Shown here: positions 33,551 through 44,930 of the stretch, in pieces
Layout of the letters: each line of letters begins with the position of its first letter
Position numbering within the stretch: the first letter of the stretch is position 1
Assembly: GCA_051453625.1 (NCBI GenBank)
Contig: JBOZIK010000001.1
Coordinates: forward strand, 32,647,877 to 32,711,876
From: Welwitschia mirabilis
Taxonomy: Eukaryota > Gnetophyta > Gnetopsida > Welwitschiales
Reading direction: 5' to 3'
DNA: 64,000 nt
Position numbers and translations under genes: made by a program
The notes under the pieces: generated by a model
The model's input: only the letters and a program-made list of their open reading frames with translations
What the model was told of the DNA's origin: nothing
Databases searched by the model: none

Positions 33551-35885
33551 TTAAACTCACTAGTTTTAAAATTTGATTACACTTATAACTCAATCTTGAC
33601 TTAGTGATAAAACCTAAGTAGATCCTACTACTGTGCCTCTAGCCTTCACTCAATATACCCTTGATTACTAAGGCATACATGGTAATCTAAACCTTAGGAT
33701 ATTCAGGACATTTTTGCTTAATAGAAACATGGTTTTTCATATGATTCAAACTTCATAGTTAAGGTAGTTAAGACTACACAAGAAACTCATTGGACAGTAT
33801 AGCCTAACACAGATCTATATTTATGTAAGGCTCCTTATGCCCACCACCAACTAAGTCTTATTACTAGTGAAAAATGTGATGTGTTTAGGGGAAAGAGATG
33901 ATTTTTAATTTTAAATCTTAATTACAAGAAATTAAATTTTAAATATGATAAAAAGTAGAGAAAACCACTAAAAAACACACTGAAGCATGCACAAGAACAG
34001 GGATTGACTTAGTATAGTTAAGCTAAGTAAATCTTACTTAACATTCTAGACTTAGCTTAATCTATCCAAATCACAAAAAATTCTAAGTAAGAGGAAAAAA
34101 ATCAAGTAAAGTAGATCTTACTCCATACTTTAAGCTCATTATAATAAGGAAAAAAACAAGGTTAAGTGCTTACAATTAGTTAAAATATGTCCAAAAAACC
34201 TTTAAAAAGATTAAAATTGATTAAAAGACTAAGTTAGAGTTTTAAAGTGTAAAAAATACCTAAAAAACTTAAAAAAAATTGAAAAATAGCTTAAAAAAAG
34301 CTACAAGTTAATTATGTGTTAAAAGAGAAAAAGAGCTAACACAAAGTTTAAAAAAAAAGGTAATTTTACCTCCATTGGGAATCAAACTTCACACATCCCC
34401 TTCATAAGGAAATAACTTCATCATTACACCAACATCATATTAATGATAGTATATATTATAGAAATGATAATTAAAATTTCTTAAAATTTAGTAGTTTTAG
34501 ACAAGTGGCACAACTGGGTTGATAGAAAAAGTGTTAGACATTATGGACATTAATAAAACTATGAAAAAGAATGGGTCCAATTAGGATGAGTATTCAACCT
34601 TAAGTTACAAGAGGAAAAGTGGAATAAGCTTGTGTTTTTTTAGGGAAGTGCATATTCATTTAATCCAAAATATCTATTGCATACATTTGTAGAAAGTTGG
34701 GGAGTCTAGCATTAATAGCAAACAAAAAGCATAGGAGAGATACTAACATAAGAAAAGATGCTCATGAGAGTGGTTTAAACCAAGAACACGATTTAAACAT
34801 GAACAATGATTAGAAGTGACATGCTTGATTAGATAGCAGAATGTGAAAGCTCATCAGTAGCAGTTGAATGATACACTATCTAGTAAAATGAGGATATTAT
34901 AAAAGAAAAAATGTAAGCATGCAAGAACATAGCAGAGAACTACATACAATAATGTAGTAGAGTAATGCGAATAAGGACATGATATGGAACCCTTGCAAAG
35001 ATTCATAGGTAAGGACACAACATGAATAATTTGGCTAGCATAGCTTTCACATTAACTTGCATACTTATTATGGCAGCTATAGCTAAATTATCATCATTAA
35101 GAGTAGAAGAGCTAAGGCAGAAGACATAAATAGTAAGAGAAGTAAAGCTTAAATAGATCAATAAGAGAAGCATGGATGCATGCACATAGAGCATCGATAG
35201 TAGGGGTAAGTACAGTTGGCAGTAGCAAGAGTAGAGTAAGTGCACAAGTGAGCATGACATAGATCAATGTAAGGGCAAACACAATTGAATGGATGCAAGC
35301 AATTTAGACATCTACAAGTTCAAAGAGAAGGAAAATTAAGATGGTCTTGACTTCTACATAGATACTTTAGATGATTGAAGAGTTAACATGTGAACATAAA
35401 TAATGTTCAAAATAGCTTAAAAAAATGAATATCAAATATGTTAAGGTAAAACAATGGCATGTGGTATTCTGCTTTTCTTTACTCAAATCTTCTAAAAAAA
35501 GTAACATAAAAAAATATAGAATCTTAATCAAAGAGTAGGGTTATTGCTAACACAACCAAAAAAAAACTATAAAATAAGAGTAGATTTAAAAATAATCAAA
35601 CATGTAAAGGAATTAAAAAGCATAAAAGGGGTAATAAAAATCACTCCTAAGAAAAATGGAGGCATGAAAAATCTTGATTTAATAAACAGATCTCATAGGC
35701 ATGTAAAGAGCTAGTGTTAAATGCAAAAGAAAACTTTCAATACCAGAGGGGAAAAAAACTCTAAATAAAAATATGCATACAAGCTCTTCAAGATTAAGAG
35801 AAAGAAAGATGGAAATCATAAGAAGCTCAAAGAATATCAATAATGGCCAAGAAACTCTAAGAGCCTCAGGAGTCCTAGCCTGAGA
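33551..35885. other. Unrecognised internal region left of LTR D2
   Basis: About 2.3 kb, A-rich on the plus strand (long runs around 34140-34360), no long frame except a chance 85-codon minus frame at 35003-35260. Because a primer site and LTR lie at its right end (35886-35897), it is in the position of the leader and internal region of a minus-strand copia element. No gag, protease, integrase or RT motif is visible, so the element was either non-autonomous or heavily deleted. A tRNA-like segment lies at 34378-34434. Confidence 0.45.
34378..34434 (-). ncRNA. tRNA-like A box/B box pair (SINE-like or tRNA-derived)
   Basis: On the minus strand: 'tgttggtgtaatgatgaag' (box A like TGGYNNARNGG) and, about 30 bp downstream, 'gtttgattccc' (box B like GWTCRANNC). 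The spacing is about that of a tRNA gene promoter. No full cloverleaf can be built by eye, and no SINE tail was identified, so it is a candidate only. Confidence 0.35.
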
Positions 35886-35897
35886 GCTCTAATACTA
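35886..35897 (-). promoter_or_regulatory. Primer binding site next to LTR D2
   Basis: Plus strand 'gctctaatacta'; minus strand TAGTATTAGAGC, differing from TGGTATCAGAGC (initiator-Met) only by two G-to-A or C-to-T changes. It fixes the left edge of LTR D2 and the minus orientation of the element. Confidence 0.75.
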
Positions 35898-36055
35898 GGA
35901 AACAACAGAGTTCAAGAATGAAGACGTAATATTTTCCAATTATTAATTTTGTTTCTCTTCTTTTATTTCAATAAATAGCTTACTTATATAGATAAGCACA
36001 CCACTAGGATTTTCATGAATTCCTAGGTATGAAACCGTGATGCATACAAGTATTA
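35898..36055 (-). mobile_element. LTR D2 (copia, same family as 16576-17050), R/U5 and promoter part
   Basis: Homologous to the copia-1 LTR along its whole visible length. Minus-strand TATA box TATATAAGTA at 35981-35990. Homology with the other D LTR stops near 36055, exactly where the ~27-bp tandem array starts, so the U3 part of this LTR is either the array or has been replaced by it. Confidence 0.65.
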
Positions 36056-37430
36056 ACAATAGATAACTATGAAGTCAGACTTATGGAGAGGTAAGAAGTA
36101 CATCTAATCTTTATGACTAAGTGAAACATCAGACTTCAATTGTGATGTCAAACTTTGATGACCATGTGCAATGTCAAACTTTAGTTGAAAAACTATGAAA
36201 TCAAACTTTTGTCAATCGAGTGTAATATTAGATTATTAAACTTTTGTGATTAAGTGTGATGTTAAACTTTGATGGGTCAAGTGTAATGTCGAGCCTTTAT
36301 CAGTCAAGTATGATATCAAACTTCAACTATGATGTTAGACTTGAGTGCCCAAGTATGATGTTAAACTTTGGTTGATCAAGTGCAACATCAAGATTTTATT
36401 GATTAAGTAGGATGTTAGACTCTAACTACAATGTCAGACTTTAGTGAGAAAGTGTAATGTTAGAATTTAGTTTTCCACATGTAACATTAGGTTTCTATCA
36501 ATGAAGTGTAATGTCATGGATTTCAATTGCGATGCAAGACTTCAATGACCAAGTATAACATCATAGTTTAGTTGGTCAAGTATGATGTTAATTTTCTATC
36601 ACCCAAGTATAATGTTAAATTTCAATTATAACATTAGACTTTAGTAAGCAAGTATGACATTAGATCTTAGCAGATTAAATACAATGTTGAGCCTTTAATA
36701 GAACAAGTGTAATGTTAGATATATAGGATTTAAGCATGACATCTAGCTTCTAATAAGGCAAGTATAATGTTATGCCTCTAGGAGTTAAGTGTAACATTAG
36801 GATTCTAGTAGAATATCATATCTTCCAAAATCAAGTGTGACATCAGGCTTCCAGTGGAATAAGTGCAGTGTCAATCCTCTAGGGATTAAGTGTGATATTA
36901 GGATTTTAGTAGTCAAGTGTGATGTCAGGTATCTAGTAGGACAAGTGGGATATTAAGCATCTAATGAGATAAATGTGACATCAGGTTTCTAGAGTTCAGT
37001 ACAACATTATGCCTCCAATAGTTAAGTATGACTTTAAGCTTCTGGCAATCAAGTATGACATCAGGCTTCTAATAGGACAAGTGTGATGTTAGGCCTCCTA
37101 TGAGACATATACAATGTAAGGCCGTTAGGGATTAAGTAACATGTTAGGCTTTCAACTAAACAAGTGTAATATTAGGCCTTTTTGTAGCAACTATGACATT
37201 AAAGGTGGATCCTATGACTATGACATTAAACCTATAAACCAAATGTGATATTAGTTATGAGATCCATGAATTTGACATCGGACTTGTGAGGCAAGTGTAA
37301 TGTTGGATGTGGGGCCTATGACTATAATAATAGACATGTGAGATAAGTGTAAAATTAGATTTGGTATCCATTACTTTAAAATTAGACCTATAAACAAAGT
37401 GCGTATCAAGTTTACTTAACTATAGTTAGC
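36056..37430. repeat. Degenerate ~27-bp tandem array, about 50 units
   Basis: Unit approximates 'aagtgtgatgtcaggcttctagtngg', repeated about every 27-28 bp over 1.37 kb with heavy drift. The left half favours 'aaactttgatggtc' endings, the middle and right half 'aggcttctagtaggac'. From about 37190 to 37400 the period becomes ~55-60 bp (a two-unit higher-order form with 'ggatccxatgac'). No reading frame stays open. The array lies between a minus-strand TATA box at 35981 and a plus-strand TATA box at 37516. Confidence 0.85.
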
Positions 37431-37440
37431 ATAGGCTCTT

Positions 37441-37620
37441 TACCTTAGGTTAATTAGACTATGGTTAGGTTTATTACTAAAGTTGAATTGTCAGTTAAAC
37501 TCTAGGTCTTTTTGTTATAAATAGGCATTAATCTCTTCATTTATTTTTTTTATATTTTTCTTTTAAATGTGAAGTAGTCTAACCCCATTATTCTTCTAGG
37601 TATTTTTCTATTTTATTTAT
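37441..37620 (+). promoter_or_regulatory. Plus-strand promoter-like segment (possible LTR)
   Basis: 'gttataaataggcattaat' at 37514-37532 is a strong plant-type TATA box (TATAAATA, 37516-37523), followed by a pyrimidine-rich leader 'ctcttcatttattttttttat'. The layout is like U3/R of a plant LTR read on the plus strand. I found no matching second LTR or primer site. Confidence 0.45.
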
Positions 37621-40266
37621 TTTTCTCTTTTTATTAAATCTCCTTTTCATTATCTTCGATGACCCTTTTCTTGATAGGTTCCTTCTCATATAAGTGATCT
37701 TACGAATAATTTTTTCTTGTAGAAGCTTCCTTTGCATTTTACCCTTTCTTCATTAGCTTCTTTCTCTATTACTTAAGGTATGACCTAGTGTCTTTTTCCT
37801 CATCTTTCTCATAATTCCACTAATGTTCATTCTGCTAAAATAGAGATTCAAGAGAGGACTTTCCAATCAGATTTTTCTTGGATATTTTCTTTGAACTTAA
37901 TTAATCTTTGTTGTTTTTTTTCCTTTCTTCTTTGACATTCTACCATCCTATATAACTTATATTATTTGTATACTTCTTTTAAGCTTTAAAACAATATTAT
38001 TCTACATCTTATACATAACCCATTATTATCTCAGAGGAGAGTATTCATTTGACCTTTAGTTTGAGTAGTGAAGTATCATTCCCTTTAAGGTAACTCATTT
38101 TAATTATAACTTTAGGGATATCTTACTTAATTAATTAGATGACTTTATTTTTTAGGAGATATAGATACCCATAGTCATGGTGTTACTACCACAAATTCTA
38201 TAAATCCTCATTATACTATTTGTGGACAGTTGATTGATTATCAAGTTTTCCTTCATGATTGTTCTAGTGAAATCCCTCATTATGTCATATATTTTATCTC
38301 TTTCATTTTTAGGGGTGTTCCTTTTGATTAGGCCTTTGTTATTTACTCTTATACATTAGCCCAACTTATTTGTCTTAAAAGAGGTAGAGTCAAGGAAAAG
38401 TACCTTTATGAGCATGTGCTTTTAGAACTGTACTTTGTAAATACTAGGCTTGGGAGTTTATGGACATTTTATTATCTTTTAGTTAATTTCTTATTTTTGT
38501 TTCTCCCCAAAAATTATACCTTATTGGCCCTTACATCACTCACTCTTTTAATGCAGTGGAGGGAGAAGGTTCTAGTTTATGTAATTTTAGGAATTTTTTT
38601 AAGAGCACTTTCATTGTTTTATTTAAAGTAGAAATTTGAGTTACTTATTTTTTTTAATGATAATATAACATTAGTTGAGATCTTGTTTATATATAATGTA
38701 TAGATGAATAAAGCTACTATTGCTAGTTCTTGGAATTCCTTATACCATCATAAGGCTAAAGAATTGATGCATCCAATCCCTTGCAAGGTGAATGGAAGAT
38801 CCACTTCTTAGCTTTTATTATTAAAAATCGGACTCATGGAATGCATTTTTATCTTTTATTAATTTTTTATTTTTTTTGCCTTTTTTAAATTTTAATAAGA
38901 ATTTAGTATTTTTAAATTCTTATTTTATAGGGTTCAGAGACTCTACCTTTAATAGATGAAAAGGACGTAGGTCATTATGATGAGTGGTTTTATATTATTA
39001 TTTTTCTTTATGTTCTCCTAGTTTCTTTTGAACTTAGACATAGATCATGATAATGATCTTTTACATTTTGATAAACTACAATCCTAGGGAAACATGTCTT
39101 ATTCCATCACCTATTTTCCTTTTTCTATGTTATTCACTTATTATGAAATAGAATCCACTGTCTTTTCCTTATCCTTCTCCTACACTTAGCAGTATTCCTA
39201 ATAAGGCAAATAAATCAAATACTCTTGGTGCTAGAATTCCTCACTCCATGGGTCAAGGAACTGCTTGATTAAATTGGAAAGTTTTAGATTCTTAGGCATA
39301 TTCTTCATACTTAGATGACTCACTACTTATGATTAGATGATGTTTATTCATTTCATCACTCTCATGTTTCCAATTTTTCTCATGACTATGAGTAAAGTAA
39401 TAGAGTTTTTTTCACTATTTATTATACTCCTTAGTAAGAATGACCATAGTAGGTAAAGGATTTTTATAATTTAATTATGTATGATAGAATCTTTTTATTG
39501 CATAACCCTTCTTAAGCTAGAGTAGTAGGAGACTGCAAATGCTACTATATACATGCTTGAAGTAATGTTGCTTTCTTTATATTTATTTAAATCCATTATC
39601 TTCTCATTTTATTACTAGTCCTCCTTTTTGTTATAGAATGAAGTGGAGAGTTTATGCCTTTTCAAGAAGAAGTCTAGGGTGGATGCTTATTGATTAGGGG
39701 CTTTATAAGCTTAGCGTACCCAACTTTCTATGTGAGTAACAAAGTGTGTAAATGGTTCAGACTTGTTTCGATCTACTATCTATTGCTATAGATGATATTA
39801 TAGCCATATATCATGGTGGTAAATTATGTCAGAAGCATATACTTGATACTTTCATGGATTATAGTAAATTTTACATAAATTTATACCAAATCCTATTCTT
39901 ATTTCTTTTGAGTTTGCTAAGGCATCATCATCTTTGAATTTTGTGGATTAGGCCATTTTTCTTCCTCCTTCGACTCCTATGGTCAGTGCTAGATTAATTA
40001 ATGTAGAATAGACTATCAAGCCTATGAAAGGCTAGGAGCCTCCTTATGTTTGACAGATGTTTTTTCTTCTTTCAAAAATACCTAATTTTTAATTTTTTTC
40101 TCTATTACTTTATAGATATCTACTTTTAAACATCTTGAAATTTTTTATCATATAGTTTAATTTTTGTATTGAATTTGCATAATAAGGAATTGTGTGCCTT
40201 TGTTTCTCATATTCTTTCTATTTTCTATGGATTTGAAAGATATTAATTTACTACCTGTCTTACCTT
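37621..40266 (+). other. Unrecognised 2.6 kb, possible decayed plus-strand ORFs
   Basis: Frames on the plus strand stay open for 60-70 codons at 38416-38631 and 39752-39937. The stretch 38161-38640 can be read with few stops ('GVPFD', then 'FVIYSYTLAQLICLKRGR', then 'KEKYLYEH'), which suggests an old protein. It matches no family I can name. Likely the body of whatever element owns the promoter at 37516. Confidence 0.35.
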
Positions 40267-40276
40267 TGATACTAAT

Positions 40277-40515
40277 TATAATGTTCCACATTATAGAATT
40301 AAAGTTAAACTTCCATTTTAATAAAGAATGTTAGAGACAACATGATAAGGAACTTGATAACATGTTAATTGGATATAAAATGAAAAATATCCCTTTATTA
40401 ATCTAGTAGCAGACTGTAATATAATGATATTGCCTTCTATGCCATGTTCTAATCATAGAATAGTGGTTAAAGATAAAGACATGAACTATGACCTTAGCCC
40501 CCCTCTGGAGGATCT
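40277..40515 (-). mobile_element. Gypsy-A LTR fragment with primer-site-like flank
   Basis: 'tataatgttccacattatagaa' at 40277 is the best-kept copy of the family-A LTR end; homology to 5927-6160 and 11406-11560 runs to about 40510 and then stops. Directly left, 40267-40274 'tgatacta' is a worn initiator-Met primer site, so this is the 5' LTR end of a minus-strand element whose internal part would lie to the left, although no gypsy coding sequence is seen there. Confidence 0.65.
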
Positions 40516-40959
40516 TGAAAATCATTTTCTAATTTCACTAAACCTTAAATCCTTTAAAAGATAATGTACTTTATAAGTTTAAGAACTCTTACATTCAAAA
40601 AAATCTTCATTAAAATCCTCTTATTCAACTTTTAATCTTGTAATTTTCTACACCTACATTCTTTGTTTTGATTATTGAGCATCTTGTTGTTGTATACTAA
40701 TTCATGTTTAAATAACTAATAAAGCCATTTGGATATAAATTCTTAGGTTTTAGCATAATTAACAACATTTAAGGGGTTAGCTAGACCACAAAAGACTAGA
40801 ATCTATGTATACACATCCCCTAGTATCTTATAATAATGATTTACTCATGGGTATTTAGTATATTATCTAATGTAATTAGGTCTTATTTATAGCTCATAAA
40901 TACTATATTATGGGAAAAATATGATATTTTATTGATATACCTGAAAACCTTTGTATCCA
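40516..40959. other. No gene seen
   Basis: About 440 bp of AT-rich DNA between the LTR-A fragment and the copia integrase fragment. No motif recognised. Confidence 0.4.
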
Positions 40960-41540
40960 TTTATATTTACTTCATACTAAACACATATTTTTGGTTGGTC
41001 ATAAGGTTGGATCTTATTGTAGTGCTATGATATGATGAAGGCATAATAATGTAATTCAAATACTTTGAAATGTGTGTGGCTTATGACCCATCCTATTCAC
41101 AACCCATTAGGTGATAACTTACCATTTTTTAATAGGTTATTTATCCTTTAGAGTATAGTATTTAATGCCTTTTCCCATAAGTATCCAAGTAGATTCTTAT
41201 ATATGAGCTTTAGTTACACCATCTCAAGAAATGTTTAATTTATGATCTCTATAATACCATTCTACTATGATTTATCAAAAAATGTTATTAGTGATGAATT
41301 TCTTTCCTTTGTAAAAAATATTCAAACTTAACTGGAACATTCTTCCCCATATTATTGGTGCATAAAGTCTTAATCATATAGTTAGCATCCTTTTCCAATA
41401 TTAAAAATTATTAAAGACTTGTGACTTTTACTAAAATTAAACTATCCACCAATTTTTTGAAAACTTATTAATAGAACTAAAGAAATAATGCTAACCTCTT
41501 AATTCCTTAATTAAAATTAGGACGTAAATATTAAAGTGCA
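40960..41540 (-). pseudogene. Copia integrase fragment
   Basis: On the minus strand from 41480 leftward: 'VFKKLVDS' then 'MIKTLCTNNMGKN' (copia 'IKTLRTDNGGEF', with the catalytic Asp changed to Asn), 'VKFEYFLQRKEIHH', 'RMVL' where 'QQNGVVER' is expected, and near 41130-41170 a block like 'WxEAVNTAxYLxNR'. It continues to 'NRMGHKPHTFQSI' near 41060. All of it is integrase core and C-terminal part. A 649-N gap (41541-42189) cuts the upstream side. It differs from copia-1 in sequence and is a separate element. Confidence 0.75.
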
Positions 41541-42189
41541 NNNNNNNNNNNNNNNNNNNNNNNNNNNNNNNNNNNNNNNNNNNNNNNNNNNNNNNNNNNN
41601 NNNNNNNNNNNNNNNNNNNNNNNNNNNNNNNNNNNNNNNNNNNNNNNNNNNNNNNNNNNNNNNNNNNNNNNNNNNNNNNNNNNNNNNNNNNNNNNNNNNN
41701 NNNNNNNNNNNNNNNNNNNNNNNNNNNNNNNNNNNNNNNNNNNNNNNNNNNNNNNNNNNNNNNNNNNNNNNNNNNNNNNNNNNNNNNNNNNNNNNNNNNN
41801 NNNNNNNNNNNNNNNNNNNNNNNNNNNNNNNNNNNNNNNNNNNNNNNNNNNNNNNNNNNNNNNNNNNNNNNNNNNNNNNNNNNNNNNNNNNNNNNNNNNN
41901 NNNNNNNNNNNNNNNNNNNNNNNNNNNNNNNNNNNNNNNNNNNNNNNNNNNNNNNNNNNNNNNNNNNNNNNNNNNNNNNNNNNNNNNNNNNNNNNNNNNN
42001 NNNNNNNNNNNNNNNNNNNNNNNNNNNNNNNNNNNNNNNNNNNNNNNNNNNNNNNNNNNNNNNNNNNNNNNNNNNNNNNNNNNNNNNNNNNNNNNNNNNN
42101 NNNNNNNNNNNNNNNNNNNNNNNNNNNNNNNNNNNNNNNNNNNNNNNNNNNNNNNNNNNNNNNNNNNNNNNNNNNNNNNNNNNNNNNNN

Positions 42190-43300
42190 TTATGGAATAT
42201 TATCAAGTCTAGGATGCTCTATTTTTCCTCTTCAGATATGCTATATGTGGTGGAATGTCCATTCTTTCTTACTTGAAGAAATTACTCTTCATTTCTAACA
42301 TGTTAGTGCCCTATGATTTAAGGGCATCATCCTTTCTTGTAATTAACCCATGAGAAAGGTATTTCCACCTTTGATATTATCCACTCAACCATCTATTATT
42401 ATTATGAAAACATTAAAGCCTTTCTAAACTAAAGTACTCAATAAAATATTCTATTTCAATTTGAGAATATAAAACATGCCTTTTAGTTGCAGTCTAGTTG
42501 ATCTATATGAAGACTTCATCAATACTATTTGAATATCTAATACTAGTTATGAATTCTTATCCATTATCTTAACTATGCTTCAATCCCTCATTTAATCTAT
42601 AGAATAAGCTTTCACTTAGAGTTATATGTTGAGCTACTTTAATATGCATTAACCAATAGTTTATTATAGTAGTTACAACTAAATTTACATAACCTATAAT
42701 ATCTATACTATCTCTAACTAGTATAGCTGGGTACCATGGTTTAGGAGCTCTACACAATTTAAATTCTTAACCACATTCATCCTTTACATGTTTGACATAA
42801 GATATGAACTTCTTGTCACTATTAGAAGACTTAGATGCATGTTTTCTCTTCTCTATCTAATGTACTAAAACTGTCTTTAGAAGCTACTCATATAGCTTTA
42901 TAATTAGTTGTAAGAGTTAATAAAAGGCAAGTTGAGATGATCAAATGTAAGAAAGTTAATGTTGGATGGATGACTACATTAATGGTAATTGGATTTAACC
43001 TTTATAAGATCATGCTTTCAATGAAAGAGAAAATTTTTTTCTTCCATGACATTAAAGTTTGATTTTTCTTATTCTTAATTATATGAAAGTTTTTAGCATT
43101 AGGTTTATTTACTTCTAAAGATTACTAATAAAAATTTTATGTTTATTTTGTTTTAGCTAATTCACAAAGTATACATCTAATTTAAAATTTTATAGTTTGT
43201 GATGCATCAGCTAAATCTAGATAGTCAATCTTGAATTTCTATTTAAGTAGCTTGAAAAATTATCACTGTGAAAAGTTTAAGATCCATTAAACAATCATAA
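42190..43300. other. Unresolved, perhaps copia debris
   Basis: The 62-codon minus frame 42569-42757 contains 'APKPWYPAILVRD', which could be the worn RT block 'APRAWY', but the rest does not follow the family and the order relative to the integrase at 40960-41540 would be wrong for a single element. I leave it unassigned. Confidence 0.3.
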
Positions 43301-43344
43301 AAGATAGGTATCATAATGAAGTCTATAAGTGTTGGATAGAAACC

Positions 43345-43615
43345 ATTCATAATAGAGATATTTTTCAAAGTCTTTTACAAGTTTCTAAAGAAGTGGACAC
43401 ACATTAAGAAAAGAAAGTTTTCTAAAGATGGCTTAGTGAAAACTACAAANNNNNNNNNNNNNNNNNNNNNNNNNNNNNNNNNNNNNNNNNNNNNNNNNNN
43501 NNNNNNNNNNNNNNNNNNNNNNNNNNNNNNNNNNNNNNNNNNNNNNNNNCATTCATAATAGAGATATTTTTCAAAGTATTTTACAAGTTTCCAAAGAAGT
43601 GGACACACATTAAGA
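43345..43615. repeat. 67-bp direct duplication around a 100-N gap
   Basis: 43345-43411 ('cattcataatagagatattt...') recurs at 43550-43615 with three or so changes. A second such case follows at 44280-44328 and 44429-44478 around the gap 44329-44428. Both are probably assembly effects inside or next to the LINE. Confidence 0.8.
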
Positions 43616-44000
43616 AATTGATGATCAAAAGGATATGGCAATGAAATCTTAGAAATTATCTTAAAATATTAAGTGTACCTTTATAAAGAAACAATAAGTT
43701 TAATTTTTTTAAATAATTAGAAATAAGTTAAAAAATTAAAACTTATATTAGAATTATAAGAAAGAGGAGTTCAAATTTTTCTTTAAGAACATTAAATTTG
43801 TTTTTGAAAATATTTTTAGTTTTAGAAAACTTCATTTTATTTTCTTATGCAAAAATCCAAATAAAATTTAAAGAAGTATAATAATTATTAAAAAACTCAG
43901 TACTAGTAAAATAATGAAAAAATTTTATTTTTACATAGAGTTTCTTAAATTGAGAGGAAGTCCTATCTATGAAGAAATATTAAAAAACTAGATGAGATTA

Positions 44001-44930
44001 TTCATAGAAATTTGAACAAACAAATGATGAGCAAATTTGTGATTCTTAATGAAAAAGGTAACAAATCATATTTGAATAATTATAGACTTAATGTTATCAA
44101 ATGAAGAGTTTACTAGCGAATATATAAAAATAATATAAGAGAAATTTCATAGGTAGGTTTTTGTTAAAATCATTCTACCATTAACTAGTTAGTTACTCTT
44201 TATTAATTCTTGGATTTTATGTGGAAACCTAAAAAAAAGATTTTTATTTATTTTGCTAATTTCGCAAAGGTTATGATTTAATAATTTAAGGTAAATTATA
44301 ATAGTTTCTATTTAATATAGTTATGCCTNNNNNNNNNNNNNNNNNNNNNNNNNNNNNNNNNNNNNNNNNNNNNNNNNNNNNNNNNNNNNNNNNNNNNNNN
44401 NNNNNNNNNNNNNNNNNNNNNNNNNNNNAATAATTTAAGGTAAATTATAATAGTTTCTATTTAATATAGGTATGCCTAAAAATATTTTTTTTCGATATTA
44501 AAAAATTATATAAAAATTTTTTCAGTCGATTTAATGATGTTAAATCAAAAGAGTCTTTAAAAACATTTGAGTAAAATGGGAGTGAAGAAAATATCATCTT
44601 TCTCTTGTGTTATTTAACATTTCTATTGATGAGTTAGAGGAATAGATGCATGGCACTACCACAAATCACTCTATTAATATAGGTGATTTGCCTATAAATA
44701 TTTTTCTTTATGAAAATTATGTCATATTAATTTCCACATCTAAAAGAGGTAGGAAAGAAATGATTCATGCTTTAAATGCAATTTGTAATATTTCATGTTT
44801 GAGAATAAATGCTCATAAATGTAAAATCATATGTTGTAAAAGTAGAAGCAAATATTATACGTTTGTTCTTAGTAGTAAACCAATACAATTGATCTCCTTT
44901 TAAAAATACTTGGGTTTTTAAGGCTCTAGA
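44001..44930 (+). pseudogene. LINE reverse transcriptase remnant
   Basis: Plus-strand frames give, in order: 'FVILNEKGNKSYLNNYRLNV' (about 44036-44095; LINE 'xPIxKKGxxxxxxNYRPIS'), a break over a 100-N gap (44329-44428), 'LSLVLFNISIDELEE' (about 44598-44643; 'CPLSPxLFNIxIDxL'), and the 85-codon frame 44646-44903 with 'FLYENYVILIS', where the catalytic box YADD has become YENY at 44709-44720. 'LRINAHKCKI' then matches 'LxxNxxKxxx' of the thumb-side block. This order is that of plant L1-type LINEs. Endonuclease and 3' tail were not found, so only a 5'- and 3'-incomplete RT core is supported. Confidence 0.8.

Noticed and set aside
35003-35260. 85-codon minus-strand frame rich in Leu, Ser, Tyr
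   Set aside because: Low complexity, no family resemblance and no neighbouring coding signal; probably chance in an A-rich, stop-poor strand.
36056-37430. CRISPR array or coding repeat protein
   Set aside because: Units are head to tail without spacers, drifted throughout, and no frame stays open across several units.
42569-42757. Copia RT block 'APRAWY' in the 62-codon frame
   Set aside because: Only a few residues agree, later RT blocks are absent, and it would be on the wrong side of the integrase fragment at 40960-41540.
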